NCBI GenBank assembly: GCA_903872555.1
Contig: CAIQLE010000134.1
Span: 1 to 7,119 of the forward strand
Reading direction: 5' to 3'
Length of the DNA: 7,119 bases
Source: an uncultured bacterium
GTDB taxonomy: Bacteria > Pseudomonadota > Gammaproteobacteria > Burkholderiales > Burkholderiaceae_D
Below the pieces are notes generated by a model, which was given only the letters and a program-made list of their open reading frames with translations, had not been told where the DNA came from and searched no databases. This document shows positions 1 through 6,278 of the stretch, piece by piece. The first letter of the stretch is position 1. Every line of letters begins with the position of its first letter. The translations under genes and the position numbers were made by a program.

Positions 1-1704
1 AGGTCGACTGGAGTCGGGGAAAAACTGCTTCTCTATGAATTTAAAACCCAGCACACCCAGAAAGAACCCAGCCAGCGTCAGGGCAATGGCTGTTTTGCGC
101 CACTCCACACACCAGTTCACTGCCGCGCGCAGGCGTACATAAAACGGTGTGTTGAATAATTCGTGATGGCCATCTGCATTTGTTGCTGGCTTCACCTTCA
201 ATAGAAGATAACCGATGTAAGGCGTGAACAAAACTGCGACAAACCATGAAATCATGAGTGCCAGCGCATTCACCGAAAACATGGAAAAGGTGTATTCACC
301 GGCTGCCGATTTGGCAAAGCCAATCGGCAGAAAGCCAGCCACCGTAATCAGCGTGCCCGTCAGCATGGGCATGGCCGTCGAGGTATAGGCAAAAGTGGCT
401 GCATCAAAACGCGACAAGCCCTCTTCCATTTTTCTCACCATCATTTCAACAGCAATGATGGCATCGTCGACCAGCAAGCCCAGTGCAATGATCAGCGCAC
501 CCAGAGAGATCTTATGCAGATCAATGCCCAAAATATTCATCGACAAGAATGTCGCTGCCAGCACCAGTGGAATGGTGAGCGCCACCACCAGACCCGGACG
601 TATATCGATGCGGAAGGGTTGTGTATGAAAGCCGAGTGACACAAAGCTCACAGCCAGCACAATCAGTACAGCCTCAGTCAGTACTTTAAGAAATTCATTC
701 ACCGAAGAGCTTACTGCACGCGGCTGATCCGCCACCCGCGCGAGCGTAATACCCACTGGCAGCTTAGCCTGAATTTCAGCCGCTTTCTCATTCAGACTTT
801 TACCCAGCGCGATGATGTCACCGCCCTTCTCCATCGATACGCCCAGGCCGATCACTTCCTTGCCGTTGTAGCGCATCTTGTCGCGTGGCGGATCGATATA
901 GCCGCGCGTCACCGTCGCGAAATCACCCAGCCTGAAACTGTTGCCATTCGCACGCAAGGGTAAATTTTCCAGCTCTTTGGCATTGTGCAATGCGCCTGAG
1001 ACTCGCACCTGGAGGTTATCCGTAGGCGTCACTAGCACACCGCTGCCATCGACGGCATTTTGCGCATTGATTTGCGCGACCACATTGTCGAAAGGGATGC
1101 CCAGCTGCGAGAATTTTTTGGATGAAAATTCTATGTAGATTTTTTCATCCTGCACACCGTACATCTCAACCTTGGAGACAGTCTGTACTGAGAGCAATTG
1201 CTGACGCACGAAATCAGCATAATCCTTGACCTCGGCTTGCGTGAAACCATCGCCGGACAGCGCAAAAATAGAGCCGTAGGTGTCGCCGAATTCATCATTG
1301 AAAAAAGGGCCTTGTACACCGGATGGCAAGCTGCCGCGGATATCACCAATCTTCTTGCGCACCTGATACCAGGTCTGCGGCACTTCCTTGGGCGGCGTTG
1401 ATTCGCGCAACTCAAGAATGATCAGCGTTTCGCCCGGCTTGGAGTAGCTGCGTATCTTGTCGATGAAAGGCGTTTCCTGCAGCTTCTTTTCCAGCTTGTC
1501 CGTCACCTGTTCAGCCATCTGCACCGAACTCGAACCCGGCCAGTAGGCGCGCACGACCATGGCGCGGAAAGTAAAGGGCGGATCTTCGTCCTGCCCTAAT
1601 TTGCCATAGCTCATGATGCCGCCCAACAGCAGCACCACCATCAGATAGCGTATGAAGGGAATGTGTTCGAGCGCCCAGCGTGAGAGATTCAGGCGACCCT
1701 TCAT
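1..1704 (-). CDS. RND efflux permease, HAE1-like (partial, N-terminal 568 residues)
   Basis: Inner-membrane proton-driven pump subunit of a tripartite efflux system. It should export hydrophobic drugs, dyes or solvents from the periplasm or inner membrane through an adaptor and an outer-membrane channel. The frame is open from the ATG at 1704 to the window edge, giving 568 of an expected ~1,020-1,040 residues. The start begins MKGRLNLSRWALEH, followed by TM1 (about residues 17-34) and a KLGQDEDPPFTF segment typical of this subfamily. The large periplasmic porter region comes next, then the TM2-TM6 block from about residue 345. TM4 carries GLLVDDAI with the paired proton-relay aspartates D413 and D414, equivalent to AcrB D407/D408, which favours a drug (HAE1) rather than metal type. 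The fragment ends at QFFPDSSRP, the start of the second periplasmic half. The start codon overlaps the adaptor stop (ATGA), and a GGGG 7 bases upstream may serve as a weak ribosome binding site. It resembles TriC-like pumps, but substrate and gene name cannot be assigned. Confidence 0.93.
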   Translation of the reverse strand, partial: MKGRLNLSRWALEHIPFIRYLMVVLLLGGIMSYGKLGQDEDPPFTFRAMVVRAYWPGSSSVQMAEQVTDKLEKKLQETPFIDKIRSYSKPGETLIILELRESTPPKEVPQTWYQVRKKIGDIRGSLPSGVQGPFFNDEFGDTYGSIFALSGDGFTQAEVKDYADFVRQQLLSVQTVSKVEMYGVQDEKIYIEFSSKKFSQLGIPFDNVVAQINAQNAVDGSGVLVTPTDNLQVRVSGALHNAKELENLPLRANGNSFRLGDFATVTRGYIDPPRDKMRYNGKEVIGLGVSMEKGGDIIALGKSLNEKAAEIQAKLPVGITLARVADQPRAVSSSVNEFLKVLTEAVLIVLAVSFVSLGFHTQPFRIDIRPGLVVALTIPLVLAATFLSMNILGIDLHKISLGALIIALGLLVDDAIIAVEMMVRKMEEGLSRFDAATFAYTSTAMPMLTGTLITVAGFLPIGFAKSAAGEYTFSMFSVNALALMISWFVAVLFTPYIGYLLLKVKPATNADGHHELFNTPFYVRLRAAVNWCVEWRKTAIALTLAGFFLGVLGFKFIEKQFFPDSSRP

Positions 1705-2885
1705 TTGGCAACCCCGTCAGCGGGCTGGGCTGCATGGGTATTGGCCTTGCTTTGCGCAGCGGCTTGTTTCATGCCTGTCATTTCCTGCCCCAGCAGACTG
1801 ACCTTCTGTCCTTCACGCAGCAGATTCACCCCCGCCGTCACGACGGACTGACCCGGAGTCAGGCCAGAAGCAATCATGATTTCATTGCCGACGGCACCCG
1901 CCACCTGCACCGGCAAAAGCCTGACAACACCGTTTTCCACCACCCACACCGAAGTCACGTCTTTACTGTCATACAAAGCCGTCAATGGCAGGCGTATGCC
2001 TGCTGGCGCTGCAGTGGCAAAGGCAACCGCGGCCGTCATGCCCAGTCTCACCTCATTACCCGCCTTAGGCAGGGCAATTTTTGCGGTGAAAGTACGGCTT
2101 GCAGGATCGGCGACGGGTGAAATTTCACGCACATGACCATCGATCATCACATCCGGTCTGGCCCAGGTATGGACTTTCACATCCGTACTACGACGCAGAA
2201 TTTCGACCTGATCTTCAGGAATGCTGACACGCACTTCTGTATCGCCTGTGCGCGCAATACGAACCACGGGCGCACCTCCGGCAACCACCTGACCCACTTC
2301 CGCATCCAGACCCGTGACCACGCCATCAGCATCGGCGACCAGGCTGGCATAACTGCTCTGATTGGATTGCACCTTCAGACCCGCTGCCGCCTGCTCATGG
2401 CTGGCCAGTGCCGATTTATAGCCTGCTTCTTTGGCGTCGAGCACCGCCTGACTGACGAAATTTTTCGCCCGCAATTCACGATAGCGCTCGAACTCTGCTT
2501 TGGCCAGTGACAGATTGCTGTCGGCTGCAGCTAGTGCTGCCTTCGCCTGTGCCTGTGACAGTTGCAGATCACTGGGATCCAGCTGCATCAAGACCTGACC
2601 ACGTTTTACCGTTGTGCCTATCTCCACCTTACGCGCAATAATTTTGCCGCCCACACGAAAACCTATACGCGACTCATAGCGCGGCACCACTTCACCTGAA
2701 AGTTCTATGACGGCTTTGGCTCCCGCCTCGGCCACCGTGATCGCCCTGACCGGACGAATATCCTCAGTCTGTTCAATTTTTTTGGAGCACGCTGTCGCAA
2801 GCAGGGCCATGGCTGTGACTGCCGAAGCAATGGCGGCGAGCCTGAACAAGGATGGCAGTCGGTTGAGCTTAGGGGTGAATTGCAC
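1701..2885 (-). CDS. Periplasmic adaptor (membrane fusion) lipoprotein of RND efflux system
   Basis: Bridges the RND permease to an outer-membrane channel. With a GTG start at 2885 the protein has 394 residues. An N-terminal signal peptide (K/R-rich start, then LAAIASAVTAMALLATA) ends at C33. The A-T-A-C lipobox is imperfect (Ala rather than Leu at -3) but within the allowed pattern, so a lipid-anchored adaptor is likely. Next come the first half of the lipoyl/barrel-sandwich domain (GFRVGGKI...GTTVKRGQVLMQLDP, about residues 75-105) and an Ala/Gln/Glu-rich alpha-helical hairpin (about 106-170). The second lipoyl half (ADGVVTGLDAEVGQVV), a beta-barrel and a membrane-proximal domain (LPLTALYDSKDVTSVWVV) follow. 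A longer frame begins at an ATG at 2921, but that ATG has no ribosome binding site, whereas the GTG has AAAGGAA 5 bases upstream. It is the first gene of the operon and overlaps the permease by 4 bases. Only one adaptor is present, unlike TriABC, which has two. Confidence 0.93.
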   Translation of the reverse strand: MQFTPKLNRLPSLFRLAAIASAVTAMALLATACSKKIEQTEDIRPVRAITVAEAGAKAVIELSGEVVPRYESRIGFRVGGKIIARKVEIGTTVKRGQVLMQLDPSDLQLSQAQAKAALAAADSNLSLAKAEFERYRELRAKNFVSQAVLDAKEAGYKSALASHEQAAAGLKVQSNQSSYASLVADADGVVTGLDAEVGQVVAGGAPVVRIARTGDTEVRVSIPEDQVEILRRSTDVKVHTWARPDVMIDGHVREISPVADPASRTFTAKIALPKAGNEVRLGMTAAVAFATAAPAGIRLPLTALYDSKDVTSVWVVENGVVRLLPVQVAGAVGNEIMIASGLTPGQSVVTAGVNLLREGQKVSLLGQEMTGMKQAAAQSKANTHAAQPADGVAK

Positions 2886-2890
2886 GTGTT

Positions 2891-2897
2891 TTCCTTT
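2891..2897 (-). promoter_or_regulatory. Ribosome binding site that fixes the adaptor start
   Basis: On the minus strand the sequence reads AAAGGAA, followed by AACAC and then GTG (2885-2883). This is a strong Shine-Dalgarno match at normal spacing. The in-frame ATG 36 bases further upstream (2921) has no purine-rich match before it. The GTG start also gives a signal peptide of normal length (32 residues before the lipobox cysteine instead of 44). I therefore prefer the GTG start. Confidence 0.7.
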
Positions 2898-2947
2898 ATT
2901 ATTCGAACGGCTTGAGTACATGAAACGCAGAACGATGGCATGAGGGC

Positions 2948-2963
2948 CGCGAATTTTCTCGCG
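2948..2963. promoter_or_regulatory. Short perfect inverted repeat, possible operator
   Basis: CGCGA, six bases (ATTTTC), then TCGCG: a 5-base perfect inverted repeat spanning 16 bases, located 63 bases upstream of the adaptor GTG and inside the divergent gap. RND operons are often controlled by TetR-, MarR- or MerR-type regulators binding such sites, but no regulator gene is in the window. The arms are short enough to occur by chance, so this is only a candidate. Confidence 0.22.
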
Positions 2964-3075
2964 TCAGACTCGCTTTTCATACAGCTTTGCACAGATTTAA
3001 TTAACATTTCGCCATGATGGGCAGAAGCATCTCTGTCACACGGCCTACATCACACTACTGACTCAGCGGTTAGTT

Positions 3076-3081
3076 ATTATA
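3076..3081 (-). promoter_or_regulatory. Possible -10 box for the efflux operon
   Basis: On the minus strand 3081-3076 reads TATAAT, an exact sigma-70 -10 consensus. At 16-18 base spacing there is only an A-rich sequence (around 3098-3105) and no clear TTGACA, so the promoter would be weak or activator-dependent. Transcription would start near 3069 and give a leader of about 180 bases before the adaptor GTG. The same bases read TATTAT on the plus strand (3075-3080), which could be a -10 for hpnC, also without a good -35. Confidence 0.25.
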
Positions 3082-3135
3082 GCGAAAGCATCCTTGCTTG
3101 TTTTACTACCGCAGTGCCACAAAAAATCCCTGAGC

Positions 3136-3951
3136 ATGCCAAATTCGCATTACGAAAATTTTCCAGTCGCTTCCCCGTTTCTGCCACCCGCTTTGCGCGC
3201 ACCAGTCCGAGATATCTACACCTTTGCGCGCAGCGCAGACGATCTGGCAGATGAAGGGGACGCCAGCCCGGAACAGCGTATTGCAGCCCTGAATTACTAT
3301 GAAGCCGAGCTGGATCTGGTTGACGCCGGCCAGCCGCCCCAGACAGCGCTGTTCCGGCAACTGGCGCATACGCTGCAAGCGCAGCAGCTGCCAACACGCC
3401 CGCTGCGCGACTTGCTGTCAGCCTTTCGCCAGGATGTAGTTCAGACCCGTTACATGAGTTTTGAGGCTTTGCTGGATTACTGCAATCGTTCAGCTAATCC
3501 TGTGGGGCGCATCATGCTCGCGTTGTTTGGTGAATCGGCAAAATTGTCGCTGACGCAAAGCGATGCCATCTGCAGCGCGCTTCAGATCATCAATTTTTTA
3601 CAGGATGTCGCTATCGACTGGGAGAAGGCCCGCGTTTACTTACCGCAGGAAGATCTACAGCGCTTTGGGGTCACGGAAGAAGACATCGCCCTCGGCAGGG
3701 TCGAGCAGCGCTGGGCTGCTTTGATGCAGTTTCAGATCGACCGTGCACGTCAGATGATGCTGGACGGCGCACCGCTAGCGCGCAAGCTGCCGGGCCGTAT
3801 GGGTTGGGAATTACGTCTGATTGTGCTGGGTGGCTTGCGCATACTTGAAAAAATTGAAGCCGCGGACTTTGACGTATTCCGTCAGCGACCCAAGCTGAAT
3901 GCCTTTGACTGGCTGATGATGGGCTGGCGTTCGCTACGCTTTGTCGGATAG
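3136..3951 (+). CDS. hpnC: Hydroxysqualene synthase HpnC
   Basis: Trans-isoprenyl diphosphate synthase-fold enzyme of 271 residues. In the HpnCDE pathway it converts presqualene diphosphate to hydroxysqualene with loss of diphosphate. It starts MPNSHYENFPVAS, the signature N-terminus of HpnC. The first Mg/diphosphate-binding motif is SADDLADE (D35, D36, D39). The second is NFLQDVAID followed by WEKARVYLP (N153, D157, D161), a form specific to HpnC rather than to the HpnD/plant squalene synthase NIIRDVGED type. RSANPVGR lies between the motifs. A TTG 42 bases upstream is in frame, but the family N-terminus begins at the ATG, so I chose the ATG at 3136. No convincing Shine-Dalgarno precedes either start. 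It is first in the hpnCDE operon, divergent from the efflux genes and 48 bases from hpnD. The ~60-base leader may carry a weak promoter. Expected location is the cytoplasmic face of the inner membrane. Confidence 0.95.
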   Translation: MPNSHYENFPVASPFLPPALRAPVRDIYTFARSADDLADEGDASPEQRIAALNYYEAELDLVDAGQPPQTALFRQLAHTLQAQQLPTRPLRDLLSAFRQDVVQTRYMSFEALLDYCNRSANPVGRIMLALFGESAKLSLTQSDAICSALQIINFLQDVAIDWEKARVYLPQEDLQRFGVTEEDIALGRVEQRWAALMQFQIDRARQMMLDGAPLARKLPGRMGWELRLIVLGGLRILEKIEAADFDVFRQRPKLNAFDWLMMGWRSLRFVG

Positions 3952-3999
3952 CATGGCAAGGCTTTTCATTTTTACTGCAGCAGATCAGCACGACCTCCC

Positions 4000-4833
4000 A
4001 TGACACCAGAACAATACTGCCAGCAAAAAGCGGCGCAAAGCGGATCCAGCTTTTATTACAGCTTTCTGTTCCTGCCCCAGCCCAGACGTCAGGCCATCAC
4101 AGCGCTCTATGCCTTCTGCCGCGAAGTCGACGATGTGGTCGATGAAACCAGCGATCCCTCGATTGCACACACCACACTCGACTGGTGGCGCAAGGAAGTG
4201 GCACAGATGCTCGCAGGCAGTCCATCCCATCCTGTAACAAAGGCATTGGCACCGCATCTCGCGACTTTCTCTCTCCGAGGCGAACACTTGCTGGCCGTGA
4301 TTGATGGCATGGAGATGGATCTCACCCAGACTCGCTATCTGGATTTCCCTGCACTTGAACGCTATTGCTGGCACGTGGCCAGCGTGGTGGGCATCATGTC
4401 AGCCAGCATTTTTGGTTACCGTGATGAACGCACGCTGCAGTACGCAGAAAAGCTGGGCATGGCCTTTCAGCTGACCAATATCATCCGTGATGTGGGTGAA
4501 GATGCCCGCCGCGGCCGCATCTATCTGCCCATATCGGAACTGCAGCAATTTCAGGTGACCGCAGCCGACCTGCTGAACGCCCGCCATAGCGAGGCCTTCG
4601 AAGCTTTGATGCGCTTCCAGCTGCAGCGTGCGCAAAACTATTACGATGAAGCGATGCAGCTTCTCCCCACCGAAGACCGTCGTGCCCAGCGTGCAGGCCT
4701 GATCATGGCCGCGATCTACCGCAGCTTGCTGACTGAAATTGAACACGATGGCTTTCACGTCCTGCAGCACAAAATTTCTCTGACTCCCTTGCGCAAGCTC
4801 TGGCTGGCCTGGATCACCTGGATCAGGGGCTGA
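4000..4833 (+). CDS. hpnD: Presqualene diphosphate synthase HpnD
   Basis: Enzyme of 277 residues joining two farnesyl diphosphates head-to-head into presqualene diphosphate, the first committed step to squalene in the HpnCDE route. It begins MTPEQYCQQKAAQSGSSFYY, the normal HpnD N-terminus, which supports the ATG at 4000. The first aspartate motif is REVDDVVDE (D44, D45, D48). The second is QLTNIIRDVGED followed by ARRGRIYLP (N160, R163, D164, D168). Together these are the canonical diphosphate-Mg binding pair of phytoene/squalene synthases. RYLDFPALERYCWHVASVVG lies between them. It is distantly paralogous to the preceding gene, as is usual for this pair. The bases before the start (CGACCTCCC) are pyrimidine-rich with no Shine-Dalgarno. 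The end of the gene carries the ribosome binding site of hpnE, whose start lies 3 bases after the stop, so the two are probably translationally coupled. Confidence 0.96.
   Translation: MTPEQYCQQKAAQSGSSFYYSFLFLPQPRRQAITALYAFCREVDDVVDETSDPSIAHTTLDWWRKEVAQMLAGSPSHPVTKALAPHLATFSLRGEHLLAVIDGMEMDLTQTRYLDFPALERYCWHVASVVGIMSASIFGYRDERTLQYAEKLGMAFQLTNIIRDVGEDARRGRIYLPISELQQFQVTAADLLNARHSEAFEALMRFQLQRAQNYYDEAMQLLPTEDRRAQRAGLIMAAIYRSLLTEIEHDGFHVLQHKISLTPLRKLWLAWITWIRG
4825..4829 (+). promoter_or_regulatory. Ribosome binding site of hpnE inside the end of hpnD
   Basis: AGGGG lies 7 bases before the GTG at 4837, within the last codons of hpnD. It supports the GTG as the hpnE start: the resulting protein has the Rossmann glycine motif at residues 15-20, as expected for this family. 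It also points to translational coupling between the two genes. Confidence 0.6.
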
Positions 4834-4836
4834 GTC

Positions 4837-6177
4837 GTGACAGCAAAAACCGCCCGTTCACCTTCGGTTGCCATCATAGGCGCAGGCTGGGCGGGTTGTG
4901 CTGCGGGGGTTGAACTCAGTCGTCTGGGTGCGAAAGTCACTGTCTATGAAGCTGCCCGTGTGCCCGGTGGACGTGCGCGCCGGGTCGAACATCAGGCTCA
5001 GCTGCTCGACAATGGCCAGCATATTTTGCTCGGTGCTTATCGCGACACCCTGAAGCTGATGCAAGCTGTGGGACTACATCCTGAACAATGCCTGCTGCGC
5101 TTGCCGCTGCAAATGCGCTACCCGCAAGGCGTAGATGGTATGGACTTCATCGCCGCCCGCCTGCCTGCTCCTTTGCATCTGTTGGTCGCGTTGTTACGAG
5201 CACAAGGTCTGGCCTTTGCGGACAAGCTGGCGCTAGCCAGATTTTCAAGTGCAGCGCGCTGGATGGGTTGGCAGTTACATGTCGATTGCAGCGTCAGTGA
5301 ACTGCTGGAACGTTTCGACCAGACCGACAGACTGAACCGCCTGCTCTGGCATCCTCTGTGCATTGCTGCATTAAACACACCGCCCGAGCGTGCCTCAGCC
5401 AAAGTTTTTTTGAATGTACTGCGCGACAGTCTCGGCGCAGCACGCAGTGCCTCCGACATGCTGTTGCCGCGCTTGGATCTGACGGCCCTGTTTCCCGAAG
5501 CTGCACTCGCACATATAGCCAAGCAAGGAGCCGAGCTTCATCTCGGGGTGCAAGTGAGGTCTGTCTCACCCTCTGCCGGTCGCTGGATGATTCATAGCGA
5601 TCAGGCGAATCAGGAAGTCGATGCCGTCATCCTCGCCAATTCACCCGCAGGTGCACAGCATTTAGTGCAGGCCATCGATGCAAAGCTAGCCGAGTCGCTG
5701 CAATTTGATTACGAACCCATCACCACCTGTTATTTGCAATATCCGGCTGCGCTGCGCTTACCCCTGCCTTTTTATGCACTGGCCGACGATGTCAGCAAAG
5801 CGCACTGGGCGCAGTTCGTGTTTGATCGCGGTCAGCTCGATACGGCGCAGGCAGGTTTGCTGGCCATGGTGATCAGTGCTTCTTCGCAGGCCCAGGCTCT
5901 CAGCCATGAACAACTGGTGCAGGACCTAAGCGCACAGCTGGCGGCGGCTCTGAATATGAAAGAGCTGGCCCAACCCTTGTGGAGCAAGCTGATTACAGAA
6001 AAAAGAGCCACCTTTGCCTGTGTGCCGAATCTGGAACGCCCCGAGTGCGATACAGGACATACCGGACTGTGGCTGGCCGGCGACTACACGCAGGGCGATT
6101 ATCCGGCGACCATAGAAGGCGCCGTCAGAAGTGGATTGCAAGCTGCAGGTTTGCTGATGCAGAGCTTACGCAGCTAA
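4837..6177 (+). CDS. hpnE: Hydroxysqualene dehydroxylase HpnE (FAD-dependent)
   Basis: Flavoprotein of 446 residues in the amine oxidase / phytoene desaturase-like superfamily. It reductively removes the hydroxyl of hydroxysqualene to give squalene, the last step of the HpnCDE pathway. The N-terminus carries the dinucleotide-binding fold VAIIGAGWAG (GxGxxG, residues 15-20), with E38 at the end of the second strand as the ribose-binding acid. PGGRARR follows at 43-49, the FAD-contacting motif of this superfamily. The C-terminus has LWLAGDYTQGDYPATIEGAV (G415, D416), the second FAD contact, and ends close after it at a normal family length. The start codon is GTG, 3 bases after the hpnD stop, with AGGGG at good spacing. 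It is last in the operon; the next gene (radA) is convergent, so no squalene-hopene cyclase follows. Confidence in the function is high because of the hpnC-hpnD neighbours; sequence alone would give only a squalene-associated FAD oxidoreductase. Confidence 0.95.
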   Translation: MTAKTARSPSVAIIGAGWAGCAAGVELSRLGAKVTVYEAARVPGGRARRVEHQAQLLDNGQHILLGAYRDTLKLMQAVGLHPEQCLLRLPLQMRYPQGVDGMDFIAARLPAPLHLLVALLRAQGLAFADKLALARFSSAARWMGWQLHVDCSVSELLERFDQTDRLNRLLWHPLCIAALNTPPERASAKVFLNVLRDSLGAARSASDMLLPRLDLTALFPEAALAHIAKQGAELHLGVQVRSVSPSAGRWMIHSDQANQEVDAVILANSPAGAQHLVQAIDAKLAESLQFDYEPITTCYLQYPAALRLPLPFYALADDVSKAHWAQFVFDRGQLDTAQAGLLAMVISASSQAQALSHEQLVQDLSAQLAAALNMKELAQPLWSKLITEKRATFACVPNLERPECDTGHTGLWLAGDYTQGDYPATIEGAVRSGLQAAGLLMQSLRS

Positions 6178-6278
6178 TACACGCTAGCCTGCGGCCGATG
6201 TGCATCAGCTGAAATGCGGATACTGAATATGCTTTGATTCAACGACAGCATACTAGGACTCAATCAGGCTGATGTGAG
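6178..6278. other. Convergent intergenic gap, hpnE / radA, without clear terminator
   Basis: About 100 bases between two gene ends facing each other. The best inverted repeat is TATGCT (6228-6233) with AGCATA (6247-6252), separated by 13 bases that include TTGATTCAA. It is AT-rich, only 6 base pairs long and has no T-run on either strand, so it does not meet the pattern of a rho-independent terminator. Termination may be rho-dependent, or the transcripts may overlap. No small gene is evident. Confidence 0.4.

Noticed and set aside
395..1401. Open frames on both strands inside the permease region
   Set aside because: They overlap a continuous 568-residue permease frame with recognisable RND motifs and show no family features of their own.
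1680..2510. Plus-strand open frames of 86-146 residues opposite the adaptor gene
   Set aside because: They lie fully antisense to a clear adaptor gene with complete domain structure, and their translations are His/Arg/Thr-rich with no recognisable motif. They are shadows.
2997..3004. TTAATTAA palindrome in the divergent gap as a regulator site
   Set aside because: An 8-base AT palindrome in an AT-rich intergenic stretch is expected by chance and has no longer symmetry around it.
3086..3099. Small hairpin AAGCA-TCCT-TGCTT followed by GTTTT, as a terminator or leader attenuator
   Set aside because: The stem is only 5 base pairs and AT-rich, no gene ends before it on the plus strand, and it may simply overlap the -35 area of a minus-strand promoter.
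3094..3135. In-frame TTG extension of hpnC by 14 residues
   Set aside because: The extra residues (MLVLLPQCHKKSLS) do not match the HpnC family, whose N-terminus is the HYENFPVAS region just after the ATG at 3136, and no ribosome binding site precedes the TTG.
3985..5569. Minus-strand open frames of 68-134 residues opposite hpnD and hpnE
   Set aside because: Antisense to conserved enzymes with intact motifs; composition is typical of reverse-strand shadows and there is no start context.
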